Notes: a model not told the origin generated them from the sequence alone. A stretch of DNA of 64,000 bases from Cellulomonas humilata (GCF_013359775.1 NZ_JABMCI010000071.1:62001-126000); one strand, 5' to 3'; numbered from the stretch's first letter, positions 10,305 through 22,643 are shown. Translations and numbers: made by a program.

Positions 10305-11282
10305 CTACTCGGGTGGGTTCTCGCGCGTGCCGACGTCGCCGAGGAACCCGTCGAGGACGTCCGAGTACGCGCCCGCGAGGCGCAACGGGTCGTGCCTGGC
10401 GGTCCCGTCGCCGCGGCTGACCTGGCGCAGCAGCAGGCGCGCGCCCAGGTCCGCGGTGCGGGCGGACAGCGCCGACACGTCCTCGACGGCCGTCGGGTCC
10501 GCGACGACCGCGTCGATCCGCAGCTCCGGCGCGTGCGACCTCAGCACGTCCAGGTACTGCTCGGAGCGCATCCCGGCGGTCTCCCCCGATTCACCCGACG
10601 CGAGGTTGAGCGTGACGATCGTGCGGGCCGCCGTCCGGTGCAGGGCGTCCTTGAGGCCCGGGACCAGCAGGTGCGGCAGCACGGACGTGTACCAGGACCC
10701 GGGGCCGAGGATGACCCAGTCGGCCGCCTCGATCGCCGCGACGGCCTCCGGGCACGCGGGCGGGTCCGCCGGTTCGAGCCGGACCTGGGCGACGGTCCCC
10801 GTGGTCGCCGCCACGGCGCTCTGGCCGACCACGCGCCTCGTGGCACCGGTCCGGTCGACCACGTCGGCCTCGATGAGCAGCGGCACCGACGACATCGGCA
10901 GCACCCGGCCCCGGGCGCCCAGCAGCCTGCCCACCCAGTCGAGACCCTCGACGGTGTCCCCCAGCAGCTCCCAGAGCGCCACGATGAGCAGGTTGCCGAC
11001 CGCGTGCTGGTCCAGGTCACCCGTGGAGCTGAACCGGTGCTGCAGCACGTCGCGCCAGGTCCGGCCCCAGTCGGACTCGTCGCACAGGGCGGCCAGGGCC
11101 ATCCGCAGGTCCCCGGGCGGCAGGACGCCGAGCTCGTCGCGGAGCCGCCCGGAGGATCCGCCGTCGTCGGCGACCGTGACCACCGCGGTGATCCGGTCGG
11201 TCATCAGGCGCAGCGCGGACAGGGACGCCGACAGGCCGTGGCCACCACCGAGAGCGACGACGGCCGGGGCGGCCGCCCTCAT
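10305..11282 (-). CDS. yvcK: Gluconeogenesis factor YvcK/GlmR family protein
   Basis: 325 residues from the ATG at 11282, which overlaps the rapZ stop. The open frame to 11390 runs inside rapZ and is not used. The N-terminus AAPAVVALGGGHGLSASL, then VTVADDGGSSGRLR near residue 38 and PPGDLRMALAAL near 55, are YvcK signatures. VILGPGSWYTSVLPHLL near 190 completes the CofD-like fold. YvcK binds UDP-GlcNAc in Bacillus (GlmR) and affects cell-envelope precursor supply and growth on gluconeogenic carbon. It is coupled with rapZ and 50 bases before whiA. Confidence 0.92.
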   Translation of the reverse strand: MRAAAPAVVALGGGHGLSASLSALRLMTDRITAVVTVADDGGSSGRLRDELGVLPPGDLRMALAALCDESDWGRTWRDVLQHRFSSTGDLDQHAVGNLLIVALWELLGDTVEGLDWVGRLLGARGRVLPMSSVPLLIEADVVDRTGATRRVVGQSAVAATTGTVAQVRLEPADPPACPEAVAAIEAADWVILGPGSWYTSVLPHLLVPGLKDALHRTAARTIVTLNLASGESGETAGMRSEQYLDVLRSHAPELRIDAVVADPTAVEDVSALSARTADLGARLLLRQVSRGDGTARHDPLRLAGAYSDVLDGFLGDVGTRENPPE

Positions 11283-12223
11283 TCCTTGCCGAGGTCGCGG
11301 GCCGACACGGCGACGAGATGTCCCCGGTCCCGCAACCTCGCGGCGATGGCCTCGCTCACGGCGACCGACCGGTGCTTGCCGCCCGTGCACCCCACGGCGA
11401 TCGTCACGTACCGCTTCTCCTCGTGCAGGTAGCCGGCGAGCACCGGCTCGAGAGCGTCGACGTACCGGTCGACGAAGGTGATGGCGCCCGGCAGGCCCAG
11501 CACGTAGTCGCGGACCGGGGCGTCACGGCCCGTGAGGTGCCGCAGCTCGGTGATCCAGTACGGGTTGGACAGGAACCGCATGTCCACCACGTGGTCGGCG
11601 TCCAGGGGCAGCCCGTACTTGAACCCGAACGAGACGACGGAGATCCGCAGCACGTCCTCCGCACCGCTGGCCACGACCGAGCGCACCTCGCGGGCGAGGT
11701 CGTGCACGTTGAGCTCGGAGGTGTCGATGAGCGTGTCGGCCCGCTCGCGCAGGTCCGCGAGGATCGCGCGCTCCTCCGCGATGCCGTCGAGGATCCGACC
11801 CTGACCCTGGAGCGGGTGCGGGCGCCGGACCTGCTCGAACCGCCGGACCAGCACCTCGTCGGAGGCGTCGAGGAACAGGATCCGGTACTCGACCCCGGAC
11901 TCGCGCAGGCCCTGGAGCACCGGCGACAGGTCGCGGAAGAACTCCCGGCCCCGCACGTCGATCACGGCGGCGAGCCGCTGCGCCCCCGCGCCGGCCGGGC
12001 CGCTGGTGAGCATCCCGACGAGGTGCGTGAGCATCTGCGCGGGGAGGTTGTCGATCACGTACCAGTCGAGGTCCTCCAGGACGGCGGCGGCTCGCGTGCG
12101 GCCGGCCCCCGACATCCCGGTGATGATCAGGACCTGCGGCTGGCTCAGGTGGGGCGCCTCGGTGGCCGCCTCGAGGGCGGGGATCCCGGCGGGCACCGTG
12201 ATCGGCGAAGGCTCGTCGCTCAT
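11279..12223 (-). CDS. rapZ: RapZ-family nucleotide-binding protein
   Basis: 314 residues. The Walker A-like motif GMSGAGRTRAAA is near residue 36 and WYVIDNLP is near 54. The C-terminal domain has FGFKYGLPLDADHVVDMRFLPN-like sequence (here RFLSNPYW near 218) and IAVGCTGGKHRSV near 285. In E. coli RapZ directs RNase E cleavage of a small RNA controlling GlmS. In actinobacteria the role is less clear, but the gene is always found with yvcK and whiA. It overlaps uvrC upstream and yvcK downstream by 4 bases each. Confidence 0.93.
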   Translation of the reverse strand: MSDEPSPITVPAGIPALEAATEAPHLSQPQVLIITGMSGAGRTRAAAVLEDLDWYVIDNLPAQMLTHLVGMLTSGPAGAGAQRLAAVIDVRGREFFRDLSPVLQGLRESGVEYRILFLDASDEVLVRRFEQVRRPHPLQGQGRILDGIAEERAILADLRERADTLIDTSELNVHDLAREVRSVVASGAEDVLRISVVSFGFKYGLPLDADHVVDMRFLSNPYWITELRHLTGRDAPVRDYVLGLPGAITFVDRYVDALEPVLAGYLHEEKRYVTIAVGCTGGKHRSVAVSEAIAARLRDRGHLVAVSARDLGKE

Positions 12224-14250
12224 GCCTCCAGCATGCCAGCCGACTCGGCGACCTGGTCCGACGCCACTCCCGGGGACGCCAGCGCAGCGACGACCGCCAC
12301 CGCCGTGCGGTCCCCCATCCCCTGCACCGAGGCGATCTCCTCGACCGAGGCCGCCCGCAGCCGCTTGACCGACCCGAAGTGCCGCAGCAGCGCCGCCTGT
12401 CGCGCCGGCCCGAGACCGGGCACCCCGTCCAGCACGGACGTCGTCATGCCCTTGCTCCGGCGCTTGCGGTGCGCCGTGATGGCGAAGCGGTGGGCCTCGT
12501 CACGCAGCCGCTGGAGCAGGTACAGACCCTCCGAGCTGCGCTGCAGGATGACCGGGTACGCCTCCCCCGGCAGCCACACCTCCTCCAGCCGCTTGGCCAG
12601 CCCGACCAGCGCGACGTCGTCGATGCCGAGCTCCGCCATCGCGGCGGCGGCCGCGGCGACCTGGGGTGGGCCGCCGTCGACGACGATGAGGTTCGGCGGG
12701 TACGCGAACCGGACCGGCTTGCCCGTGACCTCGTCGATGGGTCCCGACCGCAGCGGCAGCCCGTCGTCGTCCTCGCCGGTCCCCAGCTCGATGTCCCGCG
12801 CGTCCGCACGGTCGGCCAGGTAGCGGCGGAAGCGTCGCGTGATGACCTCGTGCATCGCCGCGGTGTCGTCGCGGGCGCCCTGCCCCTCGGGGCCGCGGAT
12901 GGTGAACAGGCGGTACTCGCTCTTGCGGGCGAGGCCGTCCTCGAACACCACCATCGATGCCGACTGGTACGTGCCCTGGTTGTGCGAGACGTCGTAGCAC
13001 TCGATCCGCAAGGGGGCCGACGGGAGGTCGAGCGCTTCCTGGATCTCCTGGAGCGCCTGGCTCCTCGTCGTCAGGTCCCCCGCGCGACGGGTCCGGTGCA
13101 GGACGAGCGCGTGCTCGGCGTTCCGGTGCACCGTCGCCGCCAGCTCCCGCTTGTCGCCCCGCTGCGGGATCCGGACCGACACCTTGCTGCCGCGCAGCCC
13201 GGTCAGCCAGGCCTGCACCTGCTCGACGTCGGGCGGCAGCACCGGAACGAGAACCTCGCGCGGGACCGCCGACGAGCCCGCTCCCGATCCCTCAGCACGG
13301 CCGCTCGCTTCCGCTTCGCTCCCGTAGATCTGCTGGAGCAGGTGCTCCACGAGCTCCGCGTCGGTGACGTCCTCGACCTTCTCCACGACCCAGCCGCGCT
13401 GGCCCCGGATCCGGCCGTCGCGCACGTGGAACACCTGCACGGCCGCCTCCAGCTCGTCGCCGGAGAGCGCGAAGATGTCCGCGTCCGTCCCGTCCGCCAG
13501 CACCACCGCGTTCTTCTCGGTGGCCCGCTCCAGTGTCGCGATGTCGTCGCGCAGCCGCGCCGCACGCTCGTAGTCCAGCTCCGCCGCCGCCTCCTTCATG
13601 CGCGCCGTCAGCCGGCGCGTGAACTTCGCGGTGTCGCCCGCCATGAAGTCGCAGAAGTCCTGCGCGAGCTGCTGGTGGTCGTCCGGCGAGATGCGGCCGA
13701 CGCACGGCGCCGAGCACTTGTCGATGTAGCCGAGCAGGCACGGCCGACCCTGCTGGTGCGCGCGCTTGAACACGCCCGCCGAGCACGTACGGACCGGGAA
13801 CACTCGCAGCAGCAGGTCGACCGTCTCCCGGATGGCCCACGCGTGCGCGTACGGGCCGAAGTAGCGCGTGCCCTTGCGCTTGGCGCCCCGCATCACCTGG
13901 ATGCGGGGGAACTCGTCGGCCAGCGTCACGGCCAGGTACGGGTACGACTTGTCGTCGCGGTACTTGACGTTGAACCGCGGGTCGAACTCCTTGATCCAGG
14001 AGTACTCCAGCGCCAGTGCCTCGACCTCGGTCCCGACCACCGTCCACTGCACGGAGGCCGCCGTGGTCACCATCTGCTGGGTGCGCTGGTGCAGGCCGGA
14101 CAGGTCCTGGAAGTAGCTGGACAGGCGCGACCGCAGGCTCTTGGCCTTGCCGACGTAGATCACTCGGCCGTGCTCGTCACGGAAGCGGTACACGCCCGGC
14201 GAGTCCGGGATCTCCCCCGGTGCGGGACGGTACGTGGCGGGATCAGCCAT
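12220..14250 (-). CDS. uvrC: Excinuclease ABC subunit C
   Basis: 676 residues from the ATG at 14250; the open frame to 14283 adds an unconserved tail. UvrC makes both cuts around lesions in nucleotide excision repair. The GIY-YIG domain is N-terminal (SPGVYRFRDEHGRVIYVGKAKSL). The UvrB-binding UVR motif is near residue 225 (MKEAAAELDYERAARLRDDI). The endonuclease domain has IECYDVSHNQGTYQSASMVV near 410 and LIVVDGGPPQ near 515. A C-terminal helix-hairpin-helix pair (LDGVPGLGPARQAALLRHFG) ends the protein. It overlaps rapZ. Confidence 0.97.
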   Translation of the reverse strand: MADPATYRPAPGEIPDSPGVYRFRDEHGRVIYVGKAKSLRSRLSSYFQDLSGLHQRTQQMVTTAASVQWTVVGTEVEALALEYSWIKEFDPRFNVKYRDDKSYPYLAVTLADEFPRIQVMRGAKRKGTRYFGPYAHAWAIRETVDLLLRVFPVRTCSAGVFKRAHQQGRPCLLGYIDKCSAPCVGRISPDDHQQLAQDFCDFMAGDTAKFTRRLTARMKEAAAELDYERAARLRDDIATLERATEKNAVVLADGTDADIFALSGDELEAAVQVFHVRDGRIRGQRGWVVEKVEDVTDAELVEHLLQQIYGSEAEASGRAEGSGAGSSAVPREVLVPVLPPDVEQVQAWLTGLRGSKVSVRIPQRGDKRELAATVHRNAEHALVLHRTRRAGDLTTRSQALQEIQEALDLPSAPLRIECYDVSHNQGTYQSASMVVFEDGLARKSEYRLFTIRGPEGQGARDDTAAMHEVITRRFRRYLADRADARDIELGTGEDDDGLPLRSGPIDEVTGKPVRFAYPPNLIVVDGGPPQVAAAAAAMAELGIDDVALVGLAKRLEEVWLPGEAYPVILQRSSEGLYLLQRLRDEAHRFAITAHRKRRSKGMTTSVLDGVPGLGPARQAALLRHFGSVKRLRAASVEEIASVQGMGDRTAVAVVAALASPGVASDQVAESAGMLEA

Positions 14251-14311
14251 GCGGTCGAGCGTAGTTCGCAGCACCCACGTCACCGAACGGCAGGACCGCT
14301 ACCGTGGCCTG

Positions 14312-14824
14312 ATGGGCCCCCTGCACACGTACTCCGTCGACGTCACGTGGACCGGCGCCGGCCGGACCGGCACCTCGAGCTACACCGCGTACAGCCGCGA
14401 CCACGAGGTGCGGATCGGGTCGAAGCCGCCCCTGCTGGGGTCGTCGGACCCTGCGTTCCGCGGCGACCCGTCGCGGTACAACCCCGAGGAGCTCCTGGTC
14501 AGCGCGCTCGCGCAGTGCCACATGCTCTGGTTCCTGCACCTCGCCTCCGCGGCGGGAGTGACCGTCGTCGCGTACGAGGACCAGGCCGTGGGCACGATGC
14601 GCGTCGAGGCCGCGGGTCAGGGCCAGTTCCGCGAGGTCGTCCTGAGGCCGCGCGTGACGGTGGCCGCGGGCGCGCACCTGCCCACGGGCGCCGCGGTCAC
14701 CGACGACGTGCTCGCCGGCATCCATCACCAGGCCCACGAGCACTGCTTCATCTCGCGCTCGGTGAACTTCCCCGTGCGCCACGAGCCCGTGCCGGTGCGC
14801 ATGGCGCAGACCGTCGCGCACTGA
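14312..14824 (+). CDS. OsmC-family peroxiredoxin
   Basis: 170 residues from ATG 14312. The longer open frame begins inside uvrC on the other strand and is rejected. OsmC proteins reduce organic hydroperoxides with two cysteines. Both are present: one in LLVSALAQCHMLWFL near residue 70 and one in HEHCFISRSVN near 148. The start YSVDVTWTGAGRTGTSSY is the typical first strand. It is divergent from uvrC and convergent with uvrA. A peroxide-defence role fits but the substrate is unknown. Confidence 0.88.
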   Translation: MGPLHTYSVDVTWTGAGRTGTSSYTAYSRDHEVRIGSKPPLLGSSDPAFRGDPSRYNPEELLVSALAQCHMLWFLHLASAAGVTVVAYEDQAVGTMRVEAAGQGQFREVVLRPRVTVAAGAHLPTGAAVTDDVLAGIHHQAHEHCFISRSVNFPVRHEPVPVRMAQTVAH

Positions 14825-14832
14825 GCCGCTCA

Positions 14833-14853
14833 CGGTCGACGCAGGCTCGACCG
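14833..14853. terminator. Hairpin between osmC-like gene and uvrA
   Basis: CGGTCGA (14833-14839) pairs perfectly with TCGACCG (14847-14853). It sits 9 bases past the OsmC-family stop, in the 70-base interval where this gene converges with uvrA. There is no T-tract. Confidence 0.45.
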
Positions 14854-14894
14854 GCGCGGCTCGCGGACGTAGCCGAGCCGCTGCACAGGTCGGG

Positions 14895-17783
<2,889 letters not shown>

Positions 17784-17813
17784 GGCGGGGAGTCTACGTG
17801 GCCCCACCGACAA

Positions 17814-17829
17814 TCGCACATCTGTTCGA
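17814..17829 (-). promoter_or_regulatory. LexA (SOS) box upstream of uvrA
   Basis: On the minus strand this reads TCGAACAGATGTGCGA, matching 11 of 12 fixed positions of the actinobacterial SOS box TCGAAC-N4-GTTCGA. It is 31 bases before the uvrA start codon, where a repressor could block transcription. Damage induction of uvrA is well known in other bacteria. The site also lies inside the optional N-terminal extension of the next gene, which argues for that gene starting at 17891. Confidence 0.8.
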
Positions 17830-17890
17830 CGTGAGCGGAACCACAGCCGGTCGACGTGCCGCTCCCCCGGCGCCGGAGGATGCTCACCTC

Positions 17891-19714
17891 GTGGACAGAC
17901 CCGACGCCGTCGTCGACCCCCCGCTGGTGCCCATCGAGGACTACGCCGTGCTCGGCGACGGAAGGACGGCCGCCCTCGTCTCGCTGCGCGGCTCGATCGA
18001 CTGGATGTGCCTGCCGACGTTCGACTCGGCGGCCGCGTTCGCCCGGCTGCTGGGCACCTCGGACAACGGGCGCTGGCTCCTCACGGTCCGGGACGCGACG
18101 TCCGTGACCCGGCGCTACCTCGACGACTCGTTCGTGCTGGAGACCACGTACGAGACCGCGCACGGGACTGCCGTCGTGCTCGAGACGATGCCGCTGAGCG
18201 ACGGGCGGTCCGACCTCGTACGCCGGCTCGCCTGCACGCGCGGAACCGTCGAGGTGGAGCACGAGTGGGTGGTCCGGTTCGGCTACGGCTCGGTCGTCCC
18301 CTGGGTCCGCCGCCTCACGGACCAGGAAGGGAACGAGGCGATCCGGGCGATCGCGGGGCCGGACTCCCTGCTGCTGCGCGGCGACCGCCTCCCCGCCCCC
18401 GCGGACCACCGGCACGCGGACCGGTTCACGCTGCGCGAGGGCGAGGCGGTCGAGCTGGCGCTGACCTGGACGCGCTCGTGGGACCCCGTGGTGCCCCGGC
18501 AGACCATCGAGGACCGGATCGACTCCACCAAGATCGAGTGGGGCCTGTGGGCGCGAAACTGCGCGTACCAGGGCTCTTACCGCGAGGCCGTCGTCCGCTC
18601 GCTGCTGGTCCTTCGCCTGCTCACCGACCACGAGACCGGAGGGATCGTCGCAGCCGCCACGACCTCGCTGCCGGAGGACTTCGGCGGCGAGCGCAACTGG
18701 GACTACCGGTACTGCTGGCTGCGGGACGCGGCGATGACGCTCGAGGCGCTGCTCGAGCACGGCTACCGCGAGGAGGCGACGGAGTGGCGTGACTGGCTGC
18801 TGCGCGCGGTGGCGGGCAGCCCTGCCGACCTCCAGATCATGTACCGCGTCGACGGCGGTCGGAACCTCCCCGAGACCGAGCTGGACCACCTCACCGGCTA
18901 CGCAGGGTCGCGTCCCGTCCGGGTGGGGAACGCCGCCGTCGGGCAGGTGCAGAACGACGTGCTGGGCGAGGTGATGTGCGCCCTCGAGCTGGCGCGCGCA
19001 TCCGGGCTGCGGGAGACCGCCGACTCCTGGTCGCTCCAGCGCCACCTCGTCGAGGACCTCCTGCGCCGCTGGCGGGAGCCGGACCGGGGGATCTGGGAGG
19101 TCCGCGGCGAGCCGCGGCACTTCACGCACTCGAAGGTCATGGCGTGGGCCGCCGTCGACCGCGCGGTACGTGCGGTCGAGATGCACGGCCTCGAGGGACC
19201 GGTCGACAGGTGGCGCGCGGAGCGTGACGCGATCCGTGCCGACGTGCTGGCGCACGGCTGGAACGCCGAGCGCGGGACGTTCGTGCAGGCCTACGGCGCC
19301 ACGCACACCGACGCGGCCCTGCTGCAGATCGCCCAGGTCGACTTCCTGCCGTCCGACGATGCCCGCGTCCTGGCCACGCTGGCGGCGATCCGCGAGGAGC
19401 TCGAGGTCTCCCCCGGGCTGCTACGGCGCTACCGCACGGAACGCACGGACGACGGCGTCGCCGGCGACGAGCACGCCTTCCTCGCGTGCTCGTTCTGGCT
19501 CGCGGACGCCCTCGCGCGGACGGACGACGTCGAGGGCTCCACCGCCGTGCTCGACGTCCTCGTCGGCCTCGCCAACGACGTCGGGCTCCTGGCCGAGCAG
19601 TACGACCCGGTCGGACGCAGGATGGCCGGGAACCTGCCCCAGGCGCTGTCCCACCTGGCGCTCGTGCGGGCGGTGCACAGCCACGACAAGGCGCTCGAGA
19701 GGAGGTCGCCGTGA
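17891..19714 (+). CDS. GH15-family glycoside hydrolase (glucoamylase/trehalase-like)
   Basis: 607 residues from GTG 17891, which has GGAGG about 10 bases upstream. A GTG at 17798 also has a ribosome site but would leave 14 bases for two divergent promoters and would span the SOS box. The N-terminal beta domain has PIEDYAVLGDGRTAALVSLRGSIDWMCLP-type sequence. The (alpha/alpha)6 catalytic domain has GGERNWDYRYCWLRDA near residue 263, with the general-acid region. The end has LLAEQYDPVGRRMAGNLPQALSHL. Actinobacterial members include trehalases and alpha-glucosidases. No signal peptide is seen, so it is probably cytosolic. It is coupled to the next gene. Confidence 0.85.
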   Translation: MDRPDAVVDPPLVPIEDYAVLGDGRTAALVSLRGSIDWMCLPTFDSAAAFARLLGTSDNGRWLLTVRDATSVTRRYLDDSFVLETTYETAHGTAVVLETMPLSDGRSDLVRRLACTRGTVEVEHEWVVRFGYGSVVPWVRRLTDQEGNEAIRAIAGPDSLLLRGDRLPAPADHRHADRFTLREGEAVELALTWTRSWDPVVPRQTIEDRIDSTKIEWGLWARNCAYQGSYREAVVRSLLVLRLLTDHETGGIVAAATTSLPEDFGGERNWDYRYCWLRDAAMTLEALLEHGYREEATEWRDWLLRAVAGSPADLQIMYRVDGGRNLPETELDHLTGYAGSRPVRVGNAAVGQVQNDVLGEVMCALELARASGLRETADSWSLQRHLVEDLLRRWREPDRGIWEVRGEPRHFTHSKVMAWAAVDRAVRAVEMHGLEGPVDRWRAERDAIRADVLAHGWNAERGTFVQAYGATHTDAALLQIAQVDFLPSDDARVLATLAAIREELEVSPGLLRRYRTERTDDGVAGDEHAFLACSFWLADALARTDDVEGSTAVLDVLVGLANDVGLLAEQYDPVGRRMAGNLPQALSHLALVRAVHSHDKALERRSP

Positions 19715-20382
19715 CGTACACCGGTGACGTGCGGGCCGGCGGGCCGACCGACCTCCGTGTGCTCGACGAGATCGAGATCCGCAAGGCCGCCGTCGGCTCG
19801 ACGGACAACAACGCCTACCTGCTGACGTGCCGCTCCGACCGGTCCCAGGTGCTCGTCGACGCGGCGGACGAGCCGGACCGCCTGCTCGAGCTGGTCCGCG
19901 AGGGATCGTCCCAGCTCGACCTCGTCGTCACCACGCACCGGCACGCCGACCACCACCGTGCTCTCGAGTCGCTGGTGGCCGTCACCGGCGCCTCGTCCGC
20001 GGCGGGTGCCGACGACGCCGCGGCGGTCGCGGAGGCGACCGACGTCCCGGTCGCCCGGCGCCTGCACGACGGCGACGTCCTGCACGTGGGCCACCTCGCC
20101 CTGCACGTCATCGCGCTGCGCGGCCACACCCCCGGGTCGATCGCGCTCGCCTACGTCGAGCCCGGCGGGCGCACCCATCTGTTCACCGGTGACTCGCTCT
20201 TCCCGGGCGGCGTCGGCCGCACGACGAGCCCGGAGGCGTTCGACCAGCTGTACGGCGACGTGGTCGCGCGCGTGTTCGACCGGTTCGACGACCACACCTG
20301 GGTCTACCCCGGCCACGGGGCGGACACCACGCTCGGAGCGGAACGCCCGCACCTCGACGAGTGGCGCGCCCGCGGCTGGTGA
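19711..20382 (+). CDS. MBL-fold metallo-hydrolase (glyoxalase II-like)
   Basis: 223 residues from the GTG at 19711, which overlaps the preceding stop and has GAGGAGG before it. Metal-binding motifs are TTHRHADHH near residue 73, GHTPGSIALAY near 139 and FTGDSLFPGGVGR near 158; the last histidine is in YPGHGADTTLG near 201. This is the glyoxalase II / persulfide dioxygenase-like branch of the metallo-beta-lactamase fold. The substrate is unknown. Translational coupling to the GH15 gene suggests a shared role, but none is obvious. Confidence 0.85.
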   Translation: MTYTGDVRAGGPTDLRVLDEIEIRKAAVGSTDNNAYLLTCRSDRSQVLVDAADEPDRLLELVREGSSQLDLVVTTHRHADHHRALESLVAVTGASSAAGADDAAAVAEATDVPVARRLHDGDVLHVGHLALHVIALRGHTPGSIALAYVEPGGRTHLFTGDSLFPGGVGRTTSPEAFDQLYGDVVARVFDRFDDHTWVYPGHGADTTLGAERPHLDEWRARGW

Positions 20383-20386
20383 GGAC

Positions 20387-20932
20387 TCAGCCGAGCTCGC
20401 GGACGTGCAGGAGGGACCGGAGCCGCAGCTCGCGGCGAAGGCTCGGCCGGTCCAGCGCGTCGACGATCACGACGGCTCCGAGCCAGGTCGCGCCGCTGGC
20501 CCCGACCAGACGGTGGCAGGCCTCGGCCTGCGCCCCGGTGTCCACCCACTCGTCGACGAAGAGGACCCGGTCACCCGCGCGCAGGTGGTCCCGACGGACT
20601 CCGAGCGAGAGGTTCCGGTCGCGGTAGTCGGGGCCGGTCGACACCTCCCACCAGGCGTCGCTGTCGGCCGATCGGCCGGGATCCTTGCGTACCTCGACGA
20701 AGCCGGTCCGAAGCTCGCGCGCGACCAGCGCTCCGACCAGGTACCCGCGTGACTGCGGACCCAGGACGACCGTCGGCGAGACGTCCGGGGCCAGAGCCGC
20801 CAGAGCCGGACCCAGACGCTTCAGGACATCGGCGTCGCGCCACCACCCGGTGACATCAGCGCGGCGTAACTCGTCGGTCCGATCTCCCCGCCATCGGAAG
20901 GCGTCACGAACGCGGTCCTTGAGGTCGTCCAC
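20387..20932 (-). CDS. Phosphoribosyltransferase-fold protein
   Basis: 181 residues from a GTG. VVLGPQSRGYLVGALVARELRTGFVEVRK (about residues 55-83) resembles the flexible region of adenine phosphoribosyltransferases. RVLFVDEWVDTGAQAEA (about 122-138) is the PRPP-binding loop, with E and D in the expected places. Type I PRTases act in purine or pyrimidine salvage or as regulators. The length and motif are close to Apt, but the first half is divergent, so the base is not assigned. It converges with the MBL gene with 4 bases between the stops. Confidence 0.78.
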   Translation of the reverse strand: MDDLKDRVRDAFRWRGDRTDELRRADVTGWWRDADVLKRLGPALAALAPDVSPTVVLGPQSRGYLVGALVARELRTGFVEVRKDPGRSADSDAWWEVSTGPDYRDRNLSLGVRRDHLRAGDRVLFVDEWVDTGAQAEACHRLVGASGATWLGAVVIVDALDRPSLRRELRLRSLLHVRELG

Positions 20933-20954
20933 GCCGAGCAGTATGCCGTCGGGG

Positions 20955-22643
20955 TCAGCCGGCGAGGACCGACTCCCGCACGACGCGGCGCAGCACCTTG
21001 CCGACCTGCGACCGCGGCAGCTCGTCGAGGAAAACCAGCCGGCGCGGGAGCGCGTAGCGCGCCAGGTGCCGCTCGCCCCATGCGCGGACGGCGTCCAGGT
21101 CGATCCCGCGGGCGCCGGGCTCGAGCACGACGGCGGCGACCACGGTCTCGCCGAGATCGCCCCCGGGGACCCCGACCACCGCGACGTCCGCCACGCCAGG
21201 CATGCCGCGCAGGTGGTCCTCGACCTGCGAGGGGTAGACCTTGAAGCCGCCGCTGACGATGACCTCCTTGATCCGGTCCACCAGCACGACCCACCCGGTC
21301 CCGTCGACCGTCACGATGTCGCCGGTCCGGAGCCACCCGTCGTCGAGCAGCTGCTCCGCGGTCTCGTCGGGCCGACCCCAGTAGCCGGCGAACACCTGCG
21401 GGCCGCGGATCAGCAGCTCCCCACGCTCCCCCGGCTCGACCTCGCGGGTGACGTCGGTGGGGTCCACGACCCGGATACTGGTGCTCGGGAACGGCAGGCC
21501 GAGGGTGCCGGGGCGGCGCGCTCCCGTCAGCGGGTTGCCCAGCGCGACGGGCGACGTCTCGGTCATCCCGTACCCCTCGACGACGAGCCCGCCGGTCACG
21601 TCCTCCCACTTCTTCGCGGTCGCCGCGGGGAGCGCCATCGCACCGGAGATCGCGTACCGGAACGACGTGAGGTCCGCGCCGGACGCCGCGGCGGCGACGG
21701 CCAGTCGGTCGAGCATCGGCGGCACGGCCGGCAGGAAGGTCCCCGGGAGGCGCTTCTGGGCGGAGAGGACCATCGCGGGGTCGAACGACGGGAACGCGAC
21801 GAGCGTCGCGCCGACCCGCATCGCGTAGCTCAGGCAGAGCGTCAGCCCGAAGGCGTGGAAGAACGGCAGCACCCCGTAGACGACGTCGGTGCCGGGCTCC
21901 ACGCCGGTCCAGGCGTGACCCTGCACCGCGTTGGCCACCAGGTTGCGGTGCGTCAGCATGGCGCCCTTGGGCGTCCCGGTGGTGCCGCCGGTGTACTGGA
22001 GCAGTGCGACGTCCGACGACGACGGCGTCGGGTGCGCCGGGTCGAGGGGCGCGGCCTTGGCGACGAGCCGGTGCCACATGGGGAACGCCGGCGGCACCGC
22101 GCCGCACATGGCGTGCCGGGCTCGGCGGGCGCTGGGCAGCGGCAGGCGCAGGGCGAGCTGCTTGCCCCGGGGCAGGTCGGCGGAGAGGTCCACGGCGACG
22201 ACGGCCTTGAGCGACGTCCGCGCAAGCGTCTCGAGGACACGCGGCACCGCCTTCTCCCACACGAGCGCGACGACGGCCCCCGAGTCGGCCAGCTGGTGCG
22301 CGAGCTCGCCCGCCGAGTAGGTGGGGTTGTGCTCGACGACGACCGCACCGATGCGGAGCGCCGCGTAGAAGGCGATCACGTGCCCGGTGCAGTTCGGCAT
22401 CACCAGGGCGACCCGGTCCCCCGGCCGGACGCCGAGGTCGAGCAGCACCTGCGCCCCGCGCGCGACGGCGTCGGCCAGCTCCGCGTACGTCGTGGACGCT
22501 CCGAGGAAGTCCACGGCCGTCCGCCCGGGCCACCGCTGGGCTGCCCGGTCGAGCGCCGCGGTGAGCGGCTCGTCGGGGATCGCGACGTCTCGCGGGGCAC
22601 CCGTCGAGGCGGCGTTCGGTCGGCTGGGTCCCACGGTCGTCAT
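20955..22643 (-). CDS. Long-chain acyl-CoA ligase (AMP-forming)
   Basis: 562 residues from ATG 22643, preceded by GGGGG. The open frame to 23084 is an artefact. The AMP-binding motif LLQYTGGTTGTPKGAMLTH is near residue 208, VEGYGMTETSP is near 340 and LRTGDIVTVD is near 430. The C-terminal lid has DRIKEVIVSGGFKVYPSQVE near 447 and a catalytic lysine in RSQVGKVLRR near 548. It activates fatty acids to acyl-CoA for beta-oxidation or lipid synthesis, at the inner membrane. A 24-base palindrome covers the region just before the start. An acyl-CoA dehydrogenase nearby on the same strand fits fatty-acid use. Confidence 0.92.
   Translation of the reverse strand: MTTVGPSRPNAASTGAPRDVAIPDEPLTAALDRAAQRWPGRTAVDFLGASTTYAELADAVARGAQVLLDLGVRPGDRVALVMPNCTGHVIAFYAALRIGAVVVEHNPTYSAGELAHQLADSGAVVALVWEKAVPRVLETLARTSLKAVVAVDLSADLPRGKQLALRLPLPSARRARHAMCGAVPPAFPMWHRLVAKAAPLDPAHPTPSSSDVALLQYTGGTTGTPKGAMLTHRNLVANAVQGHAWTGVEPGTDVVYGVLPFFHAFGLTLCLSYAMRVGATLVAFPSFDPAMVLSAQKRLPGTFLPAVPPMLDRLAVAAAASGADLTSFRYAISGAMALPAATAKKWEDVTGGLVVEGYGMTETSPVALGNPLTGARRPGTLGLPFPSTSIRVVDPTDVTREVEPGERGELLIRGPQVFAGYWGRPDETAEQLLDDGWLRTGDIVTVDGTGWVVLVDRIKEVIVSGGFKVYPSQVEDHLRGMPGVADVAVVGVPGGDLGETVVAAVVLEPGARGIDLDAVRAWGERHLARYALPRRLVFLDELPRSQVGKVLRRVVRESVLAG

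Noticed and set aside
17798..17890. Longer N-terminus of the GH15 protein
   Set aside because: It would cover the uvrA SOS box and leave 14 bases for two divergent promoters; the extra residues are not conserved-looking.
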